This document shows positions 27,093 to 34,144 of a DNA stretch of 64,000 bases, one piece after another. How positions within the stretch are numbered: the stretch's first letter is position 1; each line of letters begins with the position of its first letter. Source of the DNA: Microcella sp. (GTDB lineage: Bacteria; Actinomycetota; Actinomycetes; Actinomycetales; Microbacteriaceae). Both the position numbers and the translations under genes were made by a program. The stretch is from positions 2,108,001 to 2,172,000 of the forward strand of contig NZ_CP075524.1 in NCBI RefSeq assembly GCF_025808395.1, read 5' to 3'. The notes beneath the pieces were generated by a model. That model ran no database searches. It was given only the letters and a program-made list of their open reading frames with translations, and was not told the origin of the DNA.

Positions 27093-27718
27093 GTTCGGCC
27101 GGGCTCGTCGAGCAGCATCAGATCTCGAGCCGCGAGAAAACCCTGGTCGAGCAAGTCGCTCAGCGATGCGTCATCATGGGCGAGCCATTGCTCATACGCG
27201 GCGATCGACACACCGAGGCAGACGAAGGCGATGGTCTGCGGCACCAGGCCCGACGCCGAGACGCCGAGCCGTTCTGCCACGAAATCGGCGATCACCTGCC
27301 GCCACGAGGCGTATCGAATGGTCGAGTGCGCCACGAGCGAGGGCACGGTCAGCAGCAGGGTCATGCGTTCGCGGTGATACTGCAGTTCGTTGTCGGGGAT
27401 GTGGTTGAAGACCACGATGGCGATGCGCAGGGCATCGCGCAGGGGAAGGCTGCGCGGCAACGACGCGAGGTGCTCGCGCATGCCCGCGAGCATCTCGTCG
27501 AACTGGCCCCACGGCAGATCGTTCTTCGACGGAAAGTAGCGAAAGAAGGTGCGTCTGCCGATGCCGCACGCCGCGGCGATGTCGTCGACGGTGACTCGAT
27601 CGAAACCGCGATCGATGAAGAGCCGCAGCCCGGTGTGGCTGATGTCGGCGTGAGTGGTGGCGGGTTGCCGACCGATGCGCGTGACGCGAGCGGGCTCACC
27701 GGCTAAGAGTTCACTCAT
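27089..27718 (-). CDS. mftR: TetR-family mycofactocin regulator MftR
   Basis: The 209-residue TetR protein has the helix-turn-helix VTVDDIAAACGIGRRTFFRYFPSKNDLPWGQFDEM at about residues 40-75, with an all-helical ligand domain behind it. In M. smegmatis, MftR represses the mft operon and responds to long-chain acyl-CoA, so the same role is inferred. It is divergent from mftA with a 102-base gap that holds a 13-base palindrome. Confidence 0.85.
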   Translation of the reverse strand: MSELLAGEPARVTRIGRQPATTHADISHTGLRLFIDRGFDRVTVDDIAAACGIGRRTFFRYFPSKNDLPWGQFDEMLAGMREHLASLPRSLPLRDALRIAIVVFNHIPDNELQYHRERMTLLLTVPSLVAHSTIRYASWRQVIADFVAERLGVSASGLVPQTIAFVCLGVSIAAYEQWLAHDDASLSDLLDQGFLAARDLMLLDEPGRT

Positions 27719-27742
27719 GGTTCACCGCCACCTCTTCCCTTC

Positions 27743-27755
27743 GGCACTGAGTGCC
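27743..27755. promoter_or_regulatory. Candidate MftR operator
   Basis: A perfect inverted repeat GGCACT-G-AGTGCC lies in the divergent mftR-mftA spacer, 65 bases before mftA and 24 bases from mftR. Its placement between the regulator and its likely target, and its symmetry, fit a TetR dimer site. No other symmetric element of this quality occurs in the gap. Confidence 0.55.
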
Positions 27756-27820
27756 AATACAGTAACCTTCACCGGCCGTCGGCACATCATCGTCGCCGAC
27801 TCACTGCAAAGGAGCAAGCC

Positions 27821-27925
27821 ATGAGCGTTTCGCCCACTGTGACCCCCGAGCCCGCCGACGAGCTTGTTGACGAGGAATCGCTGGTCGAAGAAGTCTCTAT
27901 CGACGGAATGTGCGGCGTCTACTGA
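27821..27925 (+). CDS. mftA: Mycofactocin precursor peptide MftA
   Basis: A 34-residue acidic peptide (M-S-V-S-P...) that ends SLVEEVSIDGMCGVY. The C-terminal IDGMCGVY is the mycofactocin core. In the known pathway MftC decarboxylates the terminal Tyr and cross-links it to Val, and MftE later releases the Val-Tyr-derived unit. The acidic leader (EPADELVDEESLVEE) is the part bound by MftB. AAAGGAG (27808-27814) lies 6 bases before the ATG. The gene is below typical gene-finder length and is easily missed; mftB follows after 7 bases. Confidence 0.95.
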   Translation: MSVSPTVTPEPADELVDEESLVEEVSIDGMCGVY

Positions 27926-27932
27926 GCCCGTC

Positions 27933-28223
27933 ATGGCCTCACTCGAGTTCGACCACATCGTCACGATTCACCCGCGGGTCTCTATCAGGCCCGAGCCCTT
28001 CGGTGCGCTCCTGTACCACTTCGGCACTCGACAGCTCAGCTTTCTGAAAGACCGCCGCCTGCTCGACATCGTGCGAGCGTGCGACGGTCAGCGCAGCCTC
28101 GCCGATGCGTTCGCTGTCGCAGACGTCACCGATGCTCACACCGATCGCTATCGCCGAGCGATCGAGACGCTCGTCGCTTCGTCGATGCTGCGTGTCGAGG
28201 CCCCGAGTGAGGTGGCGGCATGA
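27933..28223 (+). CDS. mftB: Mycofactocin RRE chaperone MftB
   Basis: The 96-residue protein is the RiPP-recognition chaperone that presents MftA to MftC. It has the MftB pattern VSIRPEPFGALLYHFGTRQLSFLKDRRLLDIVRACDG with a winged-helix PqqD-like fold, then a terminal helix YRRAIETLVASSMLRVE. ATG 27933 is chosen: an in-frame upstream start would overlap mftA. Its stop overlaps mftC (ATGA at 28220-28223). Confidence 0.92.
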   Translation: MASLEFDHIVTIHPRVSIRPEPFGALLYHFGTRQLSFLKDRRLLDIVRACDGQRSLADAFAVADVTDAHTDRYRRAIETLVASSMLRVEAPSEVAA

Positions 28224-29530
28224 CGCTCGTCGTTCCTCCACCGTCGTCCGCACGGCCCGCGAGCATCTCGCCAGGTGCACCCGCCCCGACCTCGCAGACG
28301 CTCATCGGTCACTTCGAGCGAGGTCTGGATGCCCCCATCTGTCTCACCTGGGAGCTCACCTACGCCTGCAACCTGTCGTGCAGCCACTGTCTGTCGAGCT
28401 CTGGCCGACGCGACCCTCGCGAGCTGACGACCGACGAGTGCAAAGCGGTCATTGACGAGCTGCAGCGCATGCAGGTGTTCTACGTCAACATCGGCGGCGG
28501 TGAGCCGACCGTGCGCAGCGACTTCTGGGAGCTCGTCGACTACGCCACCGATCATCAGGTCGGGGTGAAGTTCTCGACCAACGGCATCAAGCTCACGCCC
28601 GAGGTCGCCCAACGGCTGGCCGCGAGCGACTACGTCGATGTGCAGATCTCGCTCGACGGCGCCACCGCCGAGGTCAACGACCGTGTGCGCGGGCCGGGCT
28701 CGTACGACACCGCCATCCGCGCGATGCAGAACCTTGCCGATGCGGGCTTCGTCGGGTTCAAGATCTCGGTCGTCTGCACGCGAGACAACATTCCGCAACT
28801 CGATGAGTTCAAGGCCATCGCCGACCGGTTCGGGGCGCAACTGCGACTCACTCGGCTGCGGCCGAGCGGTCGCGGTGCCGACGTGTGGGACGACCTGCAC
28901 CCGTTGCCCCACCAGCAGCGCGAGCTCTACGACTGGCTCGTCGCGAACGGCGAGGGCGTGCTGACGGGCGACTCGTTCTTTCACCTCTCGGCGTTCGGCG
29001 AAGCGCTGCCCGGCCTGAACCTGTGCGGCGCGGGCCGCGTCGTCTGCCTCATCGATCCCGTCGGCGACGTCTATGCATGCCCCTTCGCGATCCACGACGA
29101 GTTCCTCGCCGGCAGCGTTCGCGACGAGGGCGGCTTCGCGGGCGTGTGGCGCGAGTCGGAGTTGTTCCGACGACTGCGCGAACCCACCGGCGGCGGCGCC
29201 TGCGGTTCGTGCTCGTTCTACGACTCGTGCCGGGGTGGGTGCATGGCGGCGAAGTTCTTCACGGGGCTGCCGCTCGACGGGCCAGACCCGGAGTGCGTGC
29301 GCGGCTTCGGCGAGCAGCTGCTGGCTGAGCGGGCGACGGATGCTCTGCCGAAGCCCTCGGGCGACCACTCGCACCGCACCTCGCCACCGCGGCCGCGCGG
29401 CTCGACCGGGCCCGTGCCCCTCACGCTGAGCATCCGTCGTCCGGATGCCCCGCCGGCGCACGCCTGCGCCGAGAGCCCGCTCGCGGGCTTCTCTCCCACG
29501 TCGACGGCGTGCGCCTGCGGCGGCCACTGA
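28220..29530 (+). CDS. mftC: Mycofactocin radical SAM maturase MftC
   Basis: The 436-residue protein has the radical SAM cluster CxxxCxxC at Cys50, Cys54 and Cys57 (TYACNLSCSHC), the GGGEPT SAM motif, and a C-terminal SPASM/twitch region with GACGSCSFYDSCRGGC for auxiliary Fe-S clusters. It carries out oxidative decarboxylation and C-C bond formation at the C-terminal Val-Tyr of MftA. The family is usually near 390 residues; this one has an extended, Pro-rich tail ending in three more Cys residues and CGGH. Confidence 0.95.
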   Translation: MTLVVPPPSSARPASISPGAPAPTSQTLIGHFERGLDAPICLTWELTYACNLSCSHCLSSSGRRDPRELTTDECKAVIDELQRMQVFYVNIGGGEPTVRSDFWELVDYATDHQVGVKFSTNGIKLTPEVAQRLAASDYVDVQISLDGATAEVNDRVRGPGSYDTAIRAMQNLADAGFVGFKISVVCTRDNIPQLDEFKAIADRFGAQLRLTRLRPSGRGADVWDDLHPLPHQQRELYDWLVANGEGVLTGDSFFHLSAFGEALPGLNLCGAGRVVCLIDPVGDVYACPFAIHDEFLAGSVRDEGGFAGVWRESELFRRLREPTGGGACGSCSFYDSCRGGCMAAKFFTGLPLDGPDPECVRGFGEQLLAERATDALPKPSGDHSHRTSPPRPRGSTGPVPLTLSIRRPDAPPAHACAESPLAGFSPTSTACACGGH

Positions 29531-29595
29531 GACCAACCCCGCGCCGCGCGGTTCGCGGCACCACAACTCCAGAAACGATCAGAAGGAGGCACGCG

Positions 29596-30402
29596 ATGGG
29601 GCGTGTATCAGGAAAAGTCGCATTCGTCACGGGCGCCGCTCGTGGTCAAGGTCGGGCGCACGCGCTGCGCCTCGCAGAGGAGGGCGCCGACATCATCGCG
29701 GTCGACCTCTGTGCTCCGGTGCCCGATCTGCAGTACCCGCCCGCCACGCCCGATGATCTGGCCGAGACCGTCCGGCAGATCGAGGCGCTCGACCGTCGTA
29801 TCGTCGCCCGCCAGGCCGACGTCCGTGATCACGCGGCGCTCAAGGCCGCGGTCGACGAGGGCGTCGCCGAGCTGGGTGGTCTCGACATCGTCGTCGGCAA
29901 TGCAGGAATCTGCATCATCGCCGATGCCGAGAGCACGACGCCCGAGATCTGGAAGAACACGATCGACACCAACCTCACCGGCGTGTGGCACACGGTGCAG
30001 GTTGCCGTGCCGCACCTCAAGGCGCGCGGCGGCGGATCGATCATTCTCACCAGCTCGGCGGCCGGCCTGGTCGCGCTGCCGTTTCTCACCGCGTACATCG
30101 CGGCGAAGCACGGGGTCACAGGGCTCGGCAAGGCGTACGCCCTCGAGCTCGGGCGATTCGGCATCCGCGTCAACACCCTGCACCCGGGTGGCGTCAACAC
30201 CGCGATGGGAGGCATGGGAGCCGCGTTCCCCGAATACATCGAGAAGAACCCCGGCATCGTGATGGGCGGCTACGGCGTGCTGCCCGAGACGACCACAGAG
30301 CCGGTCGATCAGGCCAACGCGGTGCTGTGGCTCGCCTCCGACGAGGCCAAGTTCGTCACCGGCACCCAGGTCTCGGTCGACGCCGGAATGGTCGTCTGCT
30401 GA
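29596..30402 (+). CDS. Mycofactocin-coupled SDR dehydrogenase, copy 1
   Basis: The 268-residue SDR has the NAD motif TGAARGQG (residues 12-19) and the active site Ser154, Tyr167, Lys171. It also has the insertion after the second beta strand (VDLCAPVPDLQYPPATPDDL...EALDRR, about residues 37-68) that marks mycofactocin-dependent SDRs with non-exchangeable NAD. It probably oxidises an alcohol and hands electrons to MFT. AAGGAGG (29583-29589) sits 6 bases before the ATG. It lies 65 bases after mftC and is the most divergent of the three SDR copies. Confidence 0.9.
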   Translation: MGRVSGKVAFVTGAARGQGRAHALRLAEEGADIIAVDLCAPVPDLQYPPATPDDLAETVRQIEALDRRIVARQADVRDHAALKAAVDEGVAELGGLDIVVGNAGICIIADAESTTPEIWKNTIDTNLTGVWHTVQVAVPHLKARGGGSIILTSSAAGLVALPFLTAYIAAKHGVTGLGKAYALELGRFGIRVNTLHPGGVNTAMGGMGAAFPEYIEKNPGIVMGGYGVLPETTTEPVDQANAVLWLASDEAKFVTGTQVSVDAGMVVC

Positions 30403-30407
30403 TCGTC

Positions 30408-30457
30408 GCCGGGTCGCCGTGACCCGGCAAGACAGCCCCGCCGAGGTACGCGGGGCT
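30408..30457. terminator. Two tandem hairpins between SDR 1 and SDR 2
   Basis: GCCGGGTC (30408-30415) pairs with GACCCGGC (30421-30428) around a 5-nt loop. AGCCCCGC (30434-30441) pairs with GCGGGGCT (30450-30457) around an 8-nt loop. They sit right after the SDR 1 stop and may attenuate read-through into SDR 2 or protect the 3' end of a processed mRNA. Confidence 0.65.
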
Positions 30458-30486
30458 ACTCACCCACAATGAAGAAGGAGAACGCA

Positions 30487-31320
30487 ATGGGGCGTCTAGA
30501 AGGCAAAGTGGTATTCATCACGGGCGTTGCTCGCGGACAAGGTCGCAGTCATGCGATCAGATTCGCCGAAGAGGGCGCCGACATCATCGGCATCGACGTG
30601 CTCGAGCCCATCGCCGGCAGCACCTCGCCGCCGGCCACGCAGGCCGACATGGATGAGACTGTCGCCGCCGTGGAGGCGCTCGACCGACGCATCGTGGCGA
30701 CGAAGGCCGACGTTCGCAGCCTGGCACAGGTGAAGAAGGCGGTCGACGATGGAGTTGCGCAACTCGGGCGACTCGACGTCGTGATCGCGAACGCGGGCGT
30801 CTCGACGTTCATGGGCCCCGCCGAATCGCTCAGCGAGGAGGCATTCGTCGACATGGTCGACATCAACCTCACCGGTGTCTGGCGTTCATGCGCCGCCGCG
30901 ATTCCGCACATCAAGGCGGGCGGTCGAGGCGGATCGATCATCATGACGAGCTCGGCCGCCGGACTCATGGCCTATGCGAACGTCGGTCACTATGTGGCCG
31001 CGAAGCACGGTGTGGTCGGCCTCATGCGCACCCTTGCGCTCGAGCTCGCCCCCGAGAGCATTCGCGTCAACTCGATCCACCCGACCACGGTCGACACGCC
31101 GATGGTCAACAACGAGGCGACGTTCAAGCTGTTCAGGCCCGACCTTGAGAACCCCACCGCTGACGACTTCGTCGAAGCGGCCAAGGTCATGAACGCCCTT
31201 CCGATCGGATGGGTCGAGTCGGTCGACATCTCCAACGCCATGGTGTGGCTCGCCTCGGACGAGGCTCGTTACGTCACGGGCGTCACCCTGCCGGTCGACG
31301 CCGGCGCAGTCATCAAGTAG
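30487..31320 (+). CDS. Mycofactocin-coupled SDR dehydrogenase, copy 2
   Basis: The 277-residue SDR has TGVARGQG at residues 12-19, the mycofactocin-type insertion (VLEPIAGSTSPPATQADMDET...EALDRR) and the YVAAK active-site segment. It is a close paralogue of SDR copy 3: both share KLFRPDLENP and SNAMV-LASDEARY near the C-terminus, plus the same length. ATG 30487 follows AAGGAG (30475-30480) by six bases; an earlier in-frame ATG at 30469 would overlap that site. The substrate is probably an alcohol, unknown in detail. Confidence 0.9.
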   Translation: MGRLEGKVVFITGVARGQGRSHAIRFAEEGADIIGIDVLEPIAGSTSPPATQADMDETVAAVEALDRRIVATKADVRSLAQVKKAVDDGVAQLGRLDVVIANAGVSTFMGPAESLSEEAFVDMVDINLTGVWRSCAAAIPHIKAGGRGGSIIMTSSAAGLMAYANVGHYVAAKHGVVGLMRTLALELAPESIRVNSIHPTTVDTPMVNNEATFKLFRPDLENPTADDFVEAAKVMNALPIGWVESVDISNAMVWLASDEARYVTGVTLPVDAGAVIK

Positions 31321-31325
31321 CGCAC

Positions 31326-31357
31326 TGCCCGGCCCGCGGGCGACCGCGGGCCGGGCA
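31326..31357. terminator. Hairpin between SDR 2 and SDR 3
   Basis: A perfect 14-bp stem (TGCCCGGCCCGCGG at 31326-31339 with 31344-31357) closed by a GCGA tetraloop begins six bases after the SDR 2 stop. It is very stable for its size and GC-rich with no U tract, so termination or attenuation is likely but partial, since SDR 3 follows in the same direction after only 27 more bases. Confidence 0.7.
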
Positions 31358-31384
31358 TCTCACACCACCGAAAGGACACACATC

Positions 31385-32218
31385 ATGGGACGGTTGGATG
31401 GCAAAGTCGTACTGATCTCGGGCGTCGCCCGCAGCCAGGGTCGCAGTCATGCGCTGCGCTTCGCCGAAGAAGGTGCCGACGTCATCGGGTTCGACCTGCT
31501 TGACGAGATCAAGGGCTCGCCCTCGGCGCCCGCGACGCAGGCCGATATGGACGAGACGGTGCGGCAGGTCGAGGCGCTCGACCGGCGCATCATCGCCACG
31601 AAGGCCGATGTGCGCGACTACGCAGCAGTCAAGGCCGCCGTCGACGACGGTGTGGCGCAGCTCGGCCGCCTCGACGTCGTGCTCGGCAACGCTGGAGTCT
31701 TCACATCACCGTCGTTCGCCGAAGACATGGAAGACGACATCTTCATGGACACCCTCGACATCAACGTCGCCGGTGTCTGGCGCACCGCGAAAGCGGCGAT
31801 TCCGCACCTCAAGAAGAACGAGCACGGCGGGTCGATCATTCTCACCAGTTCGGTCGCAGGGCTCATGGGCTATCCGAACTTCGCGCACTACGTCGCGTCG
31901 AAGCACGCCGTGGTCGGCCTCATGCGCACGCTTGCGCTCGAGCTGGCCCCGCACCACATCAGGGTCAACTCGGTGCACCCCGGGTCGGTCAACACCGTGA
32001 TGGTGACCAACGACACGATCGCGAAGCTCTTCAGGCCTGACCTTGAGAACCCGACTGCCGCCGACTTCGCCGAAGTGGCGAAGCAGATGAACCCCATGGG
32101 CATCGAGATGCTCGAGTCGTACGACATCTCGAACGCCATGGTGTTCTTGGCCTCTGACGAGGCGCGCTACATCACGGGCGTGACCCTGCCGGTCGACGCC
32201 GGAACGATGGTGCAGTGA
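31385..32218 (+). CDS. Mycofactocin-coupled SDR dehydrogenase, copy 3
   Basis: A 277-residue paralogue of copy 2 with the same insertion (SAPATQADMDETVRQVEALDRR) and active site (YVASK). Its cofactor motif reads SGVARSQG: Ser17 replaces the middle Gly of TGxxxGxG and Ser12 replaces Thr. Both changes are visible codons (TCG, AGC). The altered pyrophosphate loop may change how the NAD is held. The gene overlaps the AAA ATPase gene (GTGA at 32215-32218), tying the ATPase to the dehydrogenase genes. Confidence 0.9.
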   Translation: MGRLDGKVVLISGVARSQGRSHALRFAEEGADVIGFDLLDEIKGSPSAPATQADMDETVRQVEALDRRIIATKADVRDYAAVKAAVDDGVAQLGRLDVVLGNAGVFTSPSFAEDMEDDIFMDTLDINVAGVWRTAKAAIPHLKKNEHGGSIILTSSVAGLMGYPNFAHYVASKHAVVGLMRTLALELAPHHIRVNSVHPGSVNTVMVTNDTIAKLFRPDLENPTAADFAEVAKQMNPMGIEMLESYDISNAMVFLASDEARYITGVTLPVDAGTMVQ

Positions 32219-33129
32219 ACGACGCCTCCACTGTCTCGGCGAGCCGCGATCGGGTCGCCGGGCACCTCGTCGGCCGCGAGCGTGAGATCGAGCTCACGCT
32301 CGCGGCCGTCGCGGCCGGCCGCGACATCGTGCTCGAGGGCCCCCCCGGCACGAGCAAGACCACGATGCTGCGCGCGATCACCGACGAGTGGGGAATTCCG
32401 CTGCTGTTCGTCGAGGGCAACGCCGACCTGACGCCGGCGAAGCTCGTCGGCCACCACAACCCCTCGCGCGTGCTGCGCGAAGACTATTCGCCCGACAACT
32501 TCGTCGCCGGGCCGCTCACCGAAGCCATGCAGACCGGGGGGTTTCTGTATATCGAAGAGTTCAACCGTGCTCCTGACGACACCCTCAATACTCTGCTGAC
32601 GGCGATGGCCGATCGCCGACTGACGATTCCGCGAGTGGGCACTGTTGACGCGCAACCGACCTTCCGGGTGATCGCCTCGATGAACCCCTACGACAACGTC
32701 GGCACGACCAAGCTGTCGTCGTCGATCACCGACCGCCTCAACCGCCTGTCGGTCGACTACCAGGATGCGCCGGCCGAAGAGAGCATCGTGCGACTGCGGG
32801 CGAGACCGCAGAGCGCGATCGCCGATCGCCTCGTGAGTGACGCAGTGGCGGTGACGCGGGCGACCCGCGAGCACCCGTACATCCGTCAGGGCTCGAGCGT
32901 GCGCGGGGCCATCGACCTCGTCGCCGTCGCCGAGCAGCTCGCCGGCCTGCGCTCGATCGCCTCGCCCGACCACGAGCGATACGCCGAGCTCGTTTACGAC
33001 GCCATGGTCGTGTCGCTCTCGGGGCGCATCCACATCGATGAGGCGGTCGACATCAGCCCGGAGGCCGTGCTGCGCGAGATCTGGGAAGACCGATTCGTGC
33101 TCGAGCCAGCGATGGCCAAGCCGGGATGA
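32215..33129 (+). CDS. MoxR-type AAA+ ATPase within the mft operon
   Basis: The 304-residue protein has Walker A EGPPGTSKTT (residues 41-50), Walker B FLYIEEFN (110-117) and sensor RVIASMNPYDNVG with a following SSSITDRLNR, the NorQ/CbbQ/GvpN/CoxD layout of MoxR ATPases. These ATPases work with VWA-domain partners to activate or load cofactors into target enzymes. The VWA gene follows 24 bases later. The start overlaps SDR 3, so it is co-translated with the dehydrogenase. Not a recognised mft core gene. Confidence 0.88.
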   Translation: MNDASTVSASRDRVAGHLVGREREIELTLAAVAAGRDIVLEGPPGTSKTTMLRAITDEWGIPLLFVEGNADLTPAKLVGHHNPSRVLREDYSPDNFVAGPLTEAMQTGGFLYIEEFNRAPDDTLNTLLTAMADRRLTIPRVGTVDAQPTFRVIASMNPYDNVGTTKLSSSITDRLNRLSVDYQDAPAEESIVRLRARPQSAIADRLVSDAVAVTRATREHPYIRQGSSVRGAIDLVAVAEQLAGLRSIASPDHERYAELVYDAMVVSLSGRIHIDEAVDISPEAVLREIWEDRFVLEPAMAKPG

Positions 33130-33153
33130 AGGGATATCCGGGTCGAATCACCC

Positions 33154-34116
33154 GTGCAGCGCACGCGCCACGGTCAGCGGTCGACGATGACGAGTCGACC
33201 GTTGTCACGAGCACCCAAGCAGCTCGACGAGAAGCCGACGGTGTTCGAGCCGGGGCAGGGCGGCGCCGGCATGGTGTTCCGCTCGCGACCGGCAGCGCGC
33301 AAGGGCCACGAGACGAAGCGCTCGGGCGGAACCGCCGAGGGGTTCACCGACGAAGCAGCCGAGCTGGTGCCGGTGGAGGCGTCGGGGTCACTCGACCCCG
33401 CGGTGCGTTCGCTCGCTCGGCAGATCTCGTCGCGACTGATGATTCCGCGGCCGAAGAGAGACGCGCGCTCGCAGCGCGGCTCGGGAGCGCTCGCGAGCGT
33501 GCCCTACCGGCGCGGCAGCGACGAGATCGACCTCGACAAGACGATCGAGATGCTCGCCGAGCGCCCGGTGCCAGACGACGAAGACATCATCGTGCGCGAG
33601 CGGGTGCGCACCCGCCGCGCGGTCGTGCTGATCGTCGACGTCTCGGGGTCGATGAAGGGCGAGCGCATTCGCACGGCGGCGGCGATCGTCGGGGCGCTCG
33701 CGGGCGAACTGTCGAACGACGATCTGGCACTGATCGCCTTCTGGTCAGACGCGGCCGTGCTGCAGACCTTCGGCCAGCAGCAGACCCCGGATCGCCTGCT
33801 CGACCTGCTGACCAGCATCCCCGCCCGAGGGCTGACCAACGTGGGGTTCCCGCTCGAGCTGGCTGCCCAAGAGCTGCGCAAGCGGCCCGCGCAGGACGCG
33901 CGGGTGCTGCTGCTGTCAGACTGCGTGCACAACGCCGGCCCCGACCCGCGACCGATCGCGGCGCTGCTGCCGCGACTCGACGTGATGCTCGATCTCAGCG
34001 GCGAGCACGATGCCGAGCTCGCCCGAGAATTGACGAGGGCCGGCCGCGGCGTTCTGCAGACGGTGCTCTCGCACCGCGATGTCGCCCCCGCCCTCACCCG
34101 CATCTTCACCTCATGA
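33154..34116 (+). CDS. VWA-domain partner of the MoxR ATPase (CoxE-like)
   Basis: The 320-residue protein has a charged N-terminal half and a C-terminal von Willebrand A domain with the MIDAS motif DVSGSMKGE (about residues 162-170), then LIAFWSDAAVLQ, RGLTNVGFPLELAAQEL and LLLSDCVHNAG. It is expected to bind the ATPase and to contact the client protein. Start GTG 33154; ATG 33187 is an alternative. An overlapping Arg-rich frame that starts at 33126 is rejected. MftD follows 28 bases downstream. Confidence 0.85.
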   Translation: MQRTRHGQRSTMTSRPLSRAPKQLDEKPTVFEPGQGGAGMVFRSRPAARKGHETKRSGGTAEGFTDEAAELVPVEASGSLDPAVRSLARQISSRLMIPRPKRDARSQRGSGALASVPYRRGSDEIDLDKTIEMLAERPVPDDEDIIVRERVRTRRAVVLIVDVSGSMKGERIRTAAAIVGALAGELSNDDLALIAFWSDAAVLQTFGQQQTPDRLLDLLTSIPARGLTNVGFPLELAAQELRKRPAQDARVLLLSDCVHNAGPDPRPIAALLPRLDVMLDLSGEHDAELARELTRAGRGVLQTVLSHRDVAPALTRIFTS

Positions 34117-34144
34117 ACCGCACCCGTCAGAAGGAGAACGCACG

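Noticed and set aside
27864..27932. Upstream in-frame extension of mftB overlapping mftA
   Set aside because: It would overlap the precursor gene; ATG 27933 gives the normal MftB length and start.
28220..29530. Alternative reading of the radical SAM gene as PqqE
   Set aside because: The adjacent precursor ends IDGMCGVY and mftD, mftE and mftF follow; no pqq genes are present.
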